Below are positions 15,502-24,200 of a stretch of 29,507 nt of DNA, one piece after another. The position numbers were made by a program, and so were the translations under genes. A model generated the notes under the pieces. That model was not told the DNA's origin, searched no databases, and saw only the letters and a program-made list of their open reading frames with translations. Location: NCBI GenBank assembly GCA_019414545.1, contig DXLV01000023.1:1-29507 (forward strand). The letters run 5' to 3'. This stretch comes from Collinsella sp. Lineage in GTDB: Bacteria; Actinomycetota; Coriobacteriia; Coriobacteriales; Coriobacteriaceae. The stretch's first letter is position 1, and each line of letters begins with the position of its first letter.

Positions 15502-16041
15502 ATGGATTTTGAGAGCTCCCAAACCAAGAAGAACCTTGAGACCGCTTTTGCCGGTGAGTCCCAGGCGCACACCAAGTATCGCTACTATGCATCTAAGGCC
15601 AAAAAGGACGGCTACGTTCAGATCTCGAACATCTTTGCCGAGACCGCAGGCAACGAGTCCGAGCACGCCAAACTGTGGTTTAAGTATCTGCACGACGGCG
15701 CCGTTCCGGGCACTCTGGACAACCTGCGCGACGCCGCCGCGGGCGAGAACTACGAGTGGACCGAGATGTACGACGAGTTTGCCAAGACCGCCGAGGAGGA
15801 GGGCTTTGCCGAGATCGCCGAGAAGTTCCGTGGTGTCGCCGCCGTCGAGAAGGCTCACGAGGAGCGCTACAACAAGCTCGTCGAGCGCATTGAGTCGGGC
15901 GAGGTGTTTGAGCGCGAGGGCGTAAAGGTGTGGAAGTGCCTGAACTGCGGGCACCTGCACGTTGGTGCCGAGGTGCCCGAGGTGTGCCCGGTGTGCAACC
16001 ACCCGAAGGCGTACTTTGAGGAGCAGGTGGTGAACTACTAG
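15502..16041 (+). CDS. rbr: Rubrerythrin
   Basis: ATG at 15502 follows GAAGGGA (15486-15492). The 179-residue protein has an N-terminal ferritin-like diiron domain (about 1-135; ligand candidates Glu19, Glu52, His55, Glu85, Glu117, Glu120, with ESQAHTKYRYYA and EKAHEERY motifs). A C-terminal rubredoxin-like Fe(Cys)4 domain has Cys146-x2-Cys149 and Cys162-x2-Cys165. Rubrerythrin reduces hydrogen peroxide in anaerobes using electrons passed by the rubredoxin domain. Length is normal for the family (about 190). It follows the Rrf2 and MutY-like genes, which suggests that peroxide removal and oxidised-base repair are grouped here. It is followed by a large palindrome and a terminator. Confidence 0.96.
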   Translation: MDFESSQTKKNLETAFAGESQAHTKYRYYASKAKKDGYVQISNIFAETAGNESEHAKLWFKYLHDGAVPGTLDNLRDAAAGENYEWTEMYDEFAKTAEEEGFAEIAEKFRGVAAVEKAHEERYNKLVERIESGEVFEREGVKVWKCLNCGHLHVGAEVPEVCPVCNHPKAYFEEQVVNY

Positions 16042-16061
16042 CGCGTGGCGCTGGCTGTTGC

Positions 16062-16160
16062 GGAGCGCAGGGCGGGAGGCCGGATCGCCTTCCCTCCCCG
16101 CTCACGGCTCCGCAGGGTCGCGTTGAGGGAAGACGATCCGGCCTCCCGCCCCACGCTCCG
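16062..16160. repeat. Large imperfect palindrome
   Basis: Bases 16070-16096 pair with 16125-16151 (26 of 27, with the odd one a possible G-U), and pairing continues outward through CGGAGCG (16061-16067 region) with CGCTCCG (about 16154-16160). It starts about 20 bp after the rubrerythrin stop. It is longer than a normal terminator and has no T-run; a true terminator follows at 16211. It may be a repeat-family element. Confidence 0.65.
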
Positions 16161-16210
16161 GCTTCGGGTCGTTGCGTGCTCGCTACAGAAAAGCTGATAT
16201 TAAAGGTTGT

Positions 16211-16241
16211 GTGCCGCCCCTTTTTGGGGCGGCACGTTTTT
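16211..16241 (+). terminator. Terminator downstream of rubrerythrin
   Basis: GTGCCGCCCC (16211-16220) pairs perfectly with GGGGCGGCAC (16226-16235) around TTTTT, followed by a five-T run. Confidence 0.88.
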
Positions 16242-16492
16242 GTGGGGTCCCGGTCTCCACAATTTTCGTCAAGCTATTGGTTAGATTTTGGTCAGTTGGC
16301 GTAAGGGCGGAAGGCCAAAAGATTGTTGGCGAAAAAAGCTCAGAGAAAGTGCTGGTAGGGGAGTTGCTGAGCTTTTCGACAGCTTTTGAGCAAAAGAAAC
16401 TTTGTGGCTATTGCCGGCGATTGCGTTGTCGCGGTCATGGCGGTGCGGGATGCTGGTCGTAAGCGTCGAATGCTCCGATTTTGGAGGCCAGC

Positions 16493-16927
16493 ATGGATCT
16501 GTTTCTTGAGACTCCGCAGCAACAAGCTGAGCGCATGCTGCGTCAGCAGCAACGACTCATGGAGATACAAATGCAAGGGGCGGCAGTCCAGCCCTTTGCG
16601 CAAAATGTCGTGCCCGCTGCTGTACCTGCAGCTGTGCCCGGGTGCGAATCGGCACCAGAGGCCTATTCCGTACAGCAAGATTCATATGCGCAGGAGCTCG
16701 CGTTCGACAAGCGTCGTGCGCGTCGTCGCCGCGTGGGCCAGCGCCTGCGCACCTTGGCGATGATCGTGCTCGTCCCGTTGGGGCTTGCGGCCATCTTTCT
16801 GGCGTCGTATGCCCTCACGTGCATCCTCAACGGTGCATCGCCCAACGAGGTGCTCCAACATCTAGCGGCCCTGGGCCAGCGCCTGGGTGACGTCATAACA
16901 ACCATCCGCGCCGGCTGGGAGAGCTAG
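16493..16927 (+). CDS. Small single-pass membrane protein, unknown function
   Basis: ATG at 16493 has GGAGG at 16483-16487. The 144-residue protein has a Gln/Met-rich amphipathic start (ETPQQQAERMLRQQQRLM), an Ala/Val/Pro-rich stretch (about 30-50), a very basic patch (FDKRRARRRRVGQRLR, about 70-85) and one hydrophobic helix (about 86-108). A short tail follows. The basic patch before the helix predicts a cytoplasmic N-terminus and an outside C-terminus. I recognise no domain. It precedes rmuC by 124 bp in the same direction and may share its transcript. Confidence 0.65.
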   Translation: MDLFLETPQQQAERMLRQQQRLMEIQMQGAAVQPFAQNVVPAAVPAAVPGCESAPEAYSVQQDSYAQELAFDKRRARRRRVGQRLRTLAMIVLVPLGLAAIFLASYALTCILNGASPNEVLQHLAALGQRLGDVITTIRAGWES

Positions 16928-17051
16928 CGTTTTAGCGTCCGCGGCTCTAAGAGAAATTTGTCTGCAAGGCAGTGAGTGATCCGTGTGTGTGGCGGGGTAA
17001 GATTGATCGCGGTTTTGATTGATGATCGATTGGGTTTGTTGGGCGGGGTTT

Positions 17052-18407
17052 ATGTCTGCAATTGATATTGCACTTATTGTGATTGCTTTGGTGGCGGTGG
17101 GGGTCGCTGCGGCCTGTGCCCTGCAGCTCAAGGGCCTTCGTGCCGAGTTGCGGGAGCGTGGCGACAGTAGCGCGGAAACGCTGGCAGCACTCGAGCAGGC
17201 CAACAACGCGCTCGATGCCCTGAACGTCGCGCTGGCCGAAACACGCCGCACGGCAAACGCCATCGCGCAGCAGCAGGCGACCGATGCGGCCGTGGAGCAG
17301 CAACGCTACCTGACCATCGCGCGTGAGTTCTCGCAGGCCGGCGACCGCATGGACGACCTGCGCCGCGAGACGGCCCAACAGCTTGGCGCCAACCGCGAAG
17401 GCATCGAGCATCGCCTGGACAAGGTGCGCGAGACGGTCGATGCCCAGCTGGGCGCCATCCGCAAGGACAACAACGCGCAGCTCGATCAGATGCGCGCGAC
17501 GGTGGACGAGAAGCTCTCCCGTACGCTCAACGACCGCCTGTCCGCATCGTTTAAGCAGGTGAGCGACCAGCTCGAGGCCGTGTACAAGGGGTTGGGCGAT
17601 ATGCAGTCCATTGCCACCGGCGTGGGCGACCTTAAGCGCGTGCTGGGCAACGTCAAGGCGCGTGGCATTTTGGGCGAGGTGCAGCTGGGCGCGATTCTGG
17701 CGGATATCCTCACACCCGATCAGTATCTGGAAAACGTTGCCACCAAGCCCGGCGCCTCGGAGCGTGTTGAGTTTGCCGTCAAGCTGCCGGTAGACGAGGG
17801 CGACCCCGTGCTGCTGCCGATTGACTCCAAATTCCCGGGTGATGCGTACGAGCATCTGCTCGACGCCCAGGAGTCGGGCGACGCGGAGGCCGTCGCCGCT
17901 GCGCGCAAGACGCTCGATGCGATGGTCAAACGCGAGGCCAAGGACATCTGCGAAAAGTACCTGAGCGTGCCCGCGACGACCAACTTTGGCATTCTGTTCG
18001 TGCCGTTTGAGGGCCTGTATGCCGAGGTCGTCAGCCGTCCCGGGCTTATCGAGACCCTGGGCCGCGACTATCACGTCAACGTTGCCGGCCCCAGCACCAT
18101 GGCCGCCATTCTCAACAGCCTGCAGATGAGCTACCAGACGTTTAAGTTGCAAAAACGCACCGATGACGTGCTGCGCGTACTTTCCGCCGTCAAGGCCGAG
18201 CTGCCACGTTACCAGGCAGCACTGCGTCGCGCCCAACAGCAGATCGAGACCGCGGGCAAAACGGTCGAGGGCATCATCACCACGCGCACCAATGTTATGG
18301 AGCGCAAGCTTAAGGATATCGACGCGCTGGAAGACGTGCGGGAGGCCGACGAGATTTTGGGCTTGGAGTCCGCAGGGTTACTTGCGGGCCAGGAAGACGA
18401 GGACTAG
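17052..18407 (+). CDS. rmuC: RmuC-family DNA recombination protein
   Basis: ATG at 17052 starts the 451-residue protein just before a membrane helix (about 4-25), as in E. coli RmuC; in-frame TTG/ATG codons at 17019-17022 are also possible. Residues about 30-175 form a long coiled coil (repeated heptads with Ala, Leu, Gln, Glu). The RmuC nuclease-like domain follows (about 190-400), with KARGILGEVQLGAIL, LPIDSKFPGDAYEHLLDA and NFGILFVPFEGLYAEV, matching the family core. RmuC limits inversion at short inverted repeats in E. coli and belongs to the PD-(D/E)XK-like fold. That is notable because this region holds several palindromes, though a link is only suggestive. Confidence 0.92.
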   Translation: MSAIDIALIVIALVAVGVAAACALQLKGLRAELRERGDSSAETLAALEQANNALDALNVALAETRRTANAIAQQQATDAAVEQQRYLTIAREFSQAGDRMDDLRRETAQQLGANREGIEHRLDKVRETVDAQLGAIRKDNNAQLDQMRATVDEKLSRTLNDRLSASFKQVSDQLEAVYKGLGDMQSIATGVGDLKRVLGNVKARGILGEVQLGAILADILTPDQYLENVATKPGASERVEFAVKLPVDEGDPVLLPIDSKFPGDAYEHLLDAQESGDAEAVAAARKTLDAMVKREAKDICEKYLSVPATTNFGILFVPFEGLYAEVVSRPGLIETLGRDYHVNVAGPSTMAAILNSLQMSYQTFKLQKRTDDVLRVLSAVKAELPRYQAALRRAQQQIETAGKTVEGIITTRTNVMERKLKDIDALEDVREADEILGLESAGLLAGQEDED

Positions 18408-18478
18408 CCGCAACGGACGGCGGCGCGCCGGCGTAAACGCGGGGCGCGGGCGCTTTTCGCATTGCACTTGCCTAAAGC

Positions 18479-18492
18479 GCACTTTAATGTGC
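18479..18492. promoter_or_regulatory. Dyad in the ABC exporter promoter region
   Basis: GCAC-TTTAAT-GTGC is a perfect dyad; TTTAAT (18483-18488) could be a -10 with TTGCAC (18462-18467) 15 nt upstream. It may be an operator or only a chance palindrome. Confidence 0.25.
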
Positions 18493-18532
18493 AACAATGG
18501 CGTTTCGCCCTATCAGATGCGAAAGGAAGCCC

Positions 18533-20335
18533 ATGTCTCAGAGAAGCACCAGACCGCTCAGCCGCTCCACCGTGCGCCGCACGCTGCAGCGGTTTTGGGG
18601 TGTCACGCGCACGCAGCCGCTGATTGTCTTTCTCTCGGTGTTCTCGTCGGCGGGCTACATCTTTTTGCTCACGTTTGCCAACACCTATGTGATGGCCCTT
18701 ATCGTTGACCGCGTTCAGGCCGGCCCCGTGGCGGGTGACCAGGTGTTTGAGGTCTTTGGCCCTTACATTCTGGCGCTGGTGCTCGTTAACCTAGTGGGCC
18801 AAATCCTCTCCAAGCTGCAGGACTACACCGTCTACAAGCTCGAGATTGCGGGCAACTATCACCTGGCGCGCCTGTGCTTTGACACGCTCTCCAATCAATC
18901 CATGACATTTCACACCAGCCGCTTTGGCGGATCGCTCGTGAGCCAGACGAGCCGTTTTATGAGCGGATATACGGGGCTGGTAGACGTGACGGTGTATTCG
19001 CTCATTCCCACCATCACCTCGGTTGTCTGCACGGTGGCGGCGCTCGCTCCGGTGGTGCCGACGTTTACCGTGATCCTGGTGGGCATTATGGTCGTCTACA
19101 TCGCGTTTGTCTGGCTTATGTACAAGCGCATCATGCCGCTTTCGGCCGCGACGTCTGCCGCGCAGAACAAATTGTCGGGCGTGCTGTCCGACGCGGTCAC
19201 GAATATTCTGGCCGTCAAGACCTGTGGGCGCGAGGACTTTGAGCGCGACCTGTTCGATGCCGCCGACCGTGCCGCGCGCGACGCCGAGACGGTTTCGATG
19301 CACGCCATGATGCAGCGCAACTTTACGACCTCGGGCCTTATCGTCATCACCATGGCCGTGGTGAGTGTGTTCGTGGCGGGCGGCAACGCGTGGTTTGGCA
19401 TCTCGGCCGGCTCGCTCGTCATGATCTTTACCTACACCTATAACCTCACCATGCGCCTGAACTACGTGAGTTCCATGATGCAGCGCATTAACCGCGCGCT
19501 GGGTGACGCCGCCGAGATGACGCGCGTGCTGGACGAGCCGCGCCTGGTGGCGGACGACGAGCATGCTCCCGAGCTTAAGGTGGCCGAGGGTGCGATCGAT
19601 TTTGAGCACTTGAGCTTTGCATACCGTGACGCCGCGGCGGGCGATAGCGTGTTCGACGACCTGACGCTCCATGTGCCGGCGGGCCAGCGCGTGGGCCTGG
19701 TGGGTAAATCGGGCTCGGGCAAGACGACGCTCACCAAGCTGCTGCTGCGCCTGGACGATGTTCAGGGCGGCCGCGTACTCGTGGACGGTCAGGATGTCTC
19801 GCGCTGCACGCAGCAGAGCCTGCGCCGCCAGGTTGCCTACGTGCCGCAGGAGGCGCTGCTGTTCCACCGCTCCATTCGCGAGAATATCGCCTACGGCCGC
19901 CCCGACGCCACCGACGAGCAAATTCGTGAGGCGGCGCGCCTGGCCAATGCCCTGGAGTTTATCGACCGCCTGCCCCATGGCTTTGACACCATGGTGGGCG
20001 AGCGCGGCGTCAAGCTTTCGGGCGGCCAACGTCAGCGCGTGGCCATCGCCCGCGCTATCCTGACCGACGCGCCGATCCTGGTACTCGACGAGGCGACGTC
20101 TGCCCTCGATAGCGAGTCCGAGGCGTTGGTGCAGGAAGCTCTCGAGAACCTGATGCGCGGCCGCACCTCCATTGTGGTGGCGCATCGCCTGTCCACCGTG
20201 GCGGCGCTCGACCGCATCGTGGTGCTGGCGGATGGCGAGATCGTCGAGGACGGCACGCATGTGCAGCTCGTCGAGGCGGGCGGCGAGTATGCGAGCCTGT
20301 GGAGCCGTCAGACCGGCGCATTCTTGGAGGCGTAA
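18533..20335 (+). CDS. ABC exporter half-transporter (permease-ATPase fusion)
   Basis: ATG at 18533 follows AAAGGA (18522-18527). The 600-residue protein has an N-terminal six-helix ABC exporter membrane domain (about 35-320) and a C-terminal ATPase. Walker A is GKSGSGKTT with Lys397; the Q-loop is in VAYVPQEALLFHRS; the signature is LSGGQRQRVAIARA; Walker B is PILVLDEATSALD; the H-loop is VVAHRLST. All catalytic positions look intact. A single half-transporter must act as a homodimer or pair with a partner encoded elsewhere. It resembles MsbA/multidrug-type exporters; the substrate is unknown. No N-terminal peptidase domain is present, so it is not a C39-type bacteriocin exporter. Confidence 0.93.
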   Translation: MSQRSTRPLSRSTVRRTLQRFWGVTRTQPLIVFLSVFSSAGYIFLLTFANTYVMALIVDRVQAGPVAGDQVFEVFGPYILALVLVNLVGQILSKLQDYTVYKLEIAGNYHLARLCFDTLSNQSMTFHTSRFGGSLVSQTSRFMSGYTGLVDVTVYSLIPTITSVVCTVAALAPVVPTFTVILVGIMVVYIAFVWLMYKRIMPLSAATSAAQNKLSGVLSDAVTNILAVKTCGREDFERDLFDAADRAARDAETVSMHAMMQRNFTTSGLIVITMAVVSVFVAGGNAWFGISAGSLVMIFTYTYNLTMRLNYVSSMMQRINRALGDAAEMTRVLDEPRLVADDEHAPELKVAEGAIDFEHLSFAYRDAAAGDSVFDDLTLHVPAGQRVGLVGKSGSGKTTLTKLLLRLDDVQGGRVLVDGQDVSRCTQQSLRRQVAYVPQEALLFHRSIRENIAYGRPDATDEQIREAARLANALEFIDRLPHGFDTMVGERGVKLSGGQRQRVAIARAILTDAPILVLDEATSALDSESEALVQEALENLMRGRTSIVVAHRLSTVAALDRIVVLADGEIVEDGTHVQLVEAGGEYASLWSRQTGAFLEA

Positions 20336-20398
20336 ACGTCTCGGACGTGGGACAATTGTGCCCATAAGTTTATTGTGCCGTTGAGCCGAGGAGTCGTT

Positions 20399-21064
20399 AT
20401 GCCACGCGAGACCAATGCCGCCAAACGCGAACGCGCCACCGAGGTGTGCGAGCGCCTTAACCGTCGCTATGGCCCGGTCGAGTGCTTCTTGGACCACGAG
20501 AATCCCTTTAGGCTGCTCATCGCGGTACTGCTCTCGGCTCAGACGACCGACGCGCAGGTCAACAAGGTGACGCCCCAACTGTTTGCCCAGTGGCCAACGC
20601 CCGAGGCCATGGCCGGAGCAAGTGTGGCCGACGTGGCGGACACCATTAAGTCACTCGGCTTTTATAAGAGTAAGGCCAAGCATGCCGTGGAGGCCGCGCA
20701 GATGATCGTTGCCGACTACGGCGGCGAGGTACCGGCCGACATGAAGGAGCTCGTCAAGCTGCCGGGCGTGGGACGCAAGACGGCGAACATCGTGCTCAAC
20801 GTGGGGTACGGCATCGTGGAAGGCATCGCGGTGGATACGCACGTCAACCGCATCGCGCACCGCCTGATGCTGAGTCCCAAGACGCACGCCAAAGAGCCGC
20901 TCAAGACCGAGCAGGATCTGCTCAAGATCTTGCCGCACGAGTATTGGGAGTCGGTCAATCACCAGTGGATCACCTTTGGCCGCGAGATTTGCGATGCCCG
21001 TAAGCCCAAGTGCGACGAGTGCCCGCTGGCAGATTTGTGTCCCAGCGTACGGGTGGCGGGGTAG
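20399..21064 (+). CDS. nth: Endonuclease III (DNA glycosylase/AP lyase)
   Basis: ATG at 20399 follows GAGGAG (20388-20393). The 221-residue protein has the full Nth set: helix-hairpin-helix LPGVGRKTANIVLN with catalytic Lys127, VDTHVNRIAHRL with catalytic Asp146, and the C-terminal 4Fe-4S loop Cys-x6-Cys-x2-Cys-x5-Cys in CDARKPKCDECPLADLC. It removes oxidised pyrimidines and cleaves the abasic site. Length is typical (about 210-220). It is directly upstream of mfd, in the same direction, and contrasts with the cluster-free MutY-like protein at 14498. Confidence 0.97.
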   Translation: MPRETNAAKRERATEVCERLNRRYGPVECFLDHENPFRLLIAVLLSAQTTDAQVNKVTPQLFAQWPTPEAMAGASVADVADTIKSLGFYKSKAKHAVEAAQMIVADYGGEVPADMKELVKLPGVGRKTANIVLNVGYGIVEGIAVDTHVNRIAHRLMLSPKTHAKEPLKTEQDLLKILPHEYWESVNHQWITFGREICDARKPKCDECPLADLCPSVRVAG

Positions 21065-21137
21065 GGCGGAACGCATCTTCGTCTGGCGTTTTTTGCGGGG
21101 CTGGGCACGCGCTTGAGCTGGAGTCCTCTCCATGCGC

Positions 21138-21197
21138 TACCATGACAGGCAACGAAATCCGCCGCATACCCGCCGAGCTTGCCCCGGCGGGCTTTTG
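21138..21197 (+). promoter_or_regulatory. -10-like box plus hairpin with U-run in front of mfd
   Basis: TACCAT (21138-21143) is a possible -10. CCCGCCG (21169-21175) pairs with CGGCGGG (21185-21191), followed by CTTTT. The mfd ribosome site begins at 21211. The hairpin is 104 bp past the nth stop, so it may serve as nth terminator or mfd leader element. Confidence 0.45.
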
Positions 21198-21221
21198 GCG
21201 TTGCGATGCCGGAGGAACAGC

Positions 21222-24200
21222 ATGCTCATTCACCGTATAGCCGCGCAGCTCTACACTGCCGAGGCGCTGCAGACCGTCGAGGCCGGGCTCGATGCCGGCG
21301 AGGATGTGACGCTGGCCGTGTCGCAGTCGGGCCGTACGCTGATGGCGGCCGCCCAGTTTGCGCGCCGTCCACGTCCCACGGTCTACATCGTGAGCGGCGA
21401 GGACGCGGCCGATCGCGCCGCGCGCAGCCTGGCCGCCTATGTGGGCCTAGCACATGTGTGCCGCTTTCCCGAGCGTAAAGACTATCCGTGGCGTGAGCAG
21501 GCGCCCAACGACGCCGTGGTGGCCCAGCGCTGCGAGGCACTCGGGCGCATCGCGCGCGGGGACAACTGCATCATGGTCGCTTCGGCCCGTGCACTGCTGC
21601 GCTGCGTGCCGCCGGTCGAGAGTCGCTACTGGGAGTCCACTACTTTTGCGGTGGGCGAGGAGATTCCCTTTGACGAGGTGCCGCAGCGTCTGGTGGGCAT
21701 GGGCTACACCAATGCCGGCGCCGCCGACGCGCCCGGCCTGTTCCGCGTGCATGGCGACACCGTCGAGGTATTTCCCGCGCAGGAAAAGGCGCCCGTGCGC
21801 ATTGAGTTTTTCGGCGACGAGATTGACCGCATCCGCCGTATGGTGAGCTCCACGGGCCAAACTATCGGCAACGAGGACAGTATCGAGATCTTCCCGTGCC
21901 GCGAGCTGGCACTTACCGACGAGGCGGTCCACAACATGCATGTGGCGCTCTATCGCGCCAGCCAGGACGACAGCAAGTTGGCGGCGCTGCTCGAGATGGT
22001 GGATGCGCGCATCGTCACGCCTGAGCTCGACCGCTTTTTGCCGGTGATGTACGGCCAGACCGTGAGCCCGTTGTCGCACGTGAGCGGCAAGGCGCTCGTG
22101 GTGCTGTCCGAGCCGCGCTCGCTGTTCGATGATTGCCTGCGCGCCTACGAGGATATCGAGGCACGTGCCGGCGAGGCGGGGGTCGATCGTCTGGACGGCC
22201 TGTACGTGCGTGCCCAGCAACTCGACTTTGGCTCCCAGCAACGCCTGAACTATGTGAGCTTGATTCGTGCCGGCGGTGCGGTGACGGCAGAGCTCAAGAT
22301 TGAGCAGCCGGCCATCGCGGGCTCGGACAATCGCTTTATGACGCGCATCCAGGAGGTCGTGGGCAAGCGCTATGCCTGCGTATTTGCCATCCCCGACCGC
22401 GGTGCGCGCGAGTCGATGGAGCTCACCTTTGGTGATGAGGGTATTACTTTTGAGGAGTCGCTGACGGCCGCGCCCGAAAACGCGGGCGCTATTGGCGACT
22501 GTGTGCGCGTGGCAGCGGCGGATTCTGCCGATCGTGCTGTCCGCCAGGATGCTCATGCTGCAATTCGCGAACGCAAGGCCGACGCGCTCAACGCCCGCTC
22601 GCTCGAGGCAGGTGCCGCCCAGGCTGCCGCCGGCGCCACCGTGCCCACCATCTCGCGCGGACGCGTGACCTTTGTCGATGCCGCCTTGCCGCAGGGCGTG
22701 GTGGTGCCCGATGCCAACCTGGCCGTGTTCTCAATCGTCGACCTCAACGCCCGCATGGACGCCAACCGCGCGCGCAGCCGCCGCAAGGTGGACATTACGC
22801 AGATCACGTTCCCGTTTAAGCCGGGCGACTACGTGGTGCACGCCACTCACGGCATCGCGCTCTTTAGCGAGATCGCGCGCCAGGAAGTGGGCGGCAAGGA
22901 GCGCGACTACTTTTTGCTGGAATATGCCGACGGCGACAAGCTCTACGTGCCGCTGGAGCAGGTCGACCGCATTACGCGTTATGTTGGCCCCGACGGTGAC
23001 AAGCCACGCCTGACCAGGCTCAACACCGCCGACTGGACGCGTGCCACCAATAAGGCGCGCAGGAACGCCAAAAAGCTGGCGTTTGACCTGGTCGATCTGT
23101 ATACGCGCCGCTCTTCGATTACCGGTATCGCCTGCCCACCCGACACGCCCGAGCAGATCGAGATGGAGCAGAGCTTTCCTTACGACGAGACGCGCGACCA
23201 GCTGGAGGCCATCGCTGACATTAAGGCCGACATGGAGGCGCCCAAGCCCATGGACCGCCTGCTGTGCGGCGATGTGGGCTTTGGCAAGACCGAGGTCGCC
23301 CTGCGCGCGGCGTTTAAGTGCGTGGACTCCGGCCGCCAGGTCATGGTGCTCTGCCCCACGACCATTCTGGCCCAGCAGCACTACGAGACGTTCTTTGAGC
23401 GCTTTGCCCCGTTTGGCCTGGAGGTCGAGGTGCTCAGCCGCTTCCGTACGCCGGCGCAGCAAAAGCGCGCACTCAAGGCGTTTGCCGAGGGCACGATCGA
23501 TGTGCTCATCGGCACGCACCGCCTGCTTTCGGCCGATGTGAACCCCAAGAACCTGGGCCTGGTGATCATTGACGAGGAGCAGCGCTTTGGCGTGCAGCAC
23601 AAGGAGCAGCTCAAGAACCTGCGCGAGCAGATTGACGTGCTCACGCTTTCGGCCACGCCCATCCCGCGTACCATGCAGATGGCCACGAGCGGCGTGCGCG
23701 ATATGAGCCTGATTACCACGCCGCCGACTGGGCGCCGCCCCGTGATCGTGCACGTGGGGGAGTACGACCCCGACGTGGTGAGCGCGGCGATTCGCCTGGA
23801 GGTGGGTCGCGGCGGACAGGTGTACTACGTGTCCAACCGCGTCAAGACCATCGATGACGCTGTGGCACGCGTGCACGAGGCCGCGCCCGAGGCGCGCGTG
23901 GGCGTGGCGCACGGCAAGATGAGCCCGCGCGAGGTCGAGGACGTGATGATCGAGTTCGCGACCAAAAAGATCGATGTGCTCATCGCCACGACCATCGTGG
24001 AGAGCGGCATCGACAACGCGACCGCCAACACGCTCATCATCGAGGACTCGCAGCGCCTGGGTCTGGCACAGCTCTACCAGCTCAAGGGCCGTGTGGGTCG
24101 CTCGGCCACGCAGGCCTACGCGTACTTTATGTTCCCGGGCGAGCTGCCGCTCACCGAGGAGGCCACGGCGCGCCTGACTGCACTTTCCGAGTTCCAGGAC

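Larger units (their letters stand above)
16042..16492 (+). other. 451-bp intergenic region with palindromes and a terminator
   Basis: No protein gene is supported. Contents: the large inverted repeat at 16062-16160, the terminator at 16211-16241, and a 10-bp dyad with 23-nt loop (16334-16343 AAAAGCTCAG with 16367-16376). The last part (about 16250-16480) has lower GC than its flanks and carries the leader of the small membrane protein gene. Confidence 0.5.

Noticed and set aside
18791..20578. Minus-strand open frame (595 codons) opposite the ABC exporter
   Set aside because: Shadow frame; the sense strand carries all ABC motifs.
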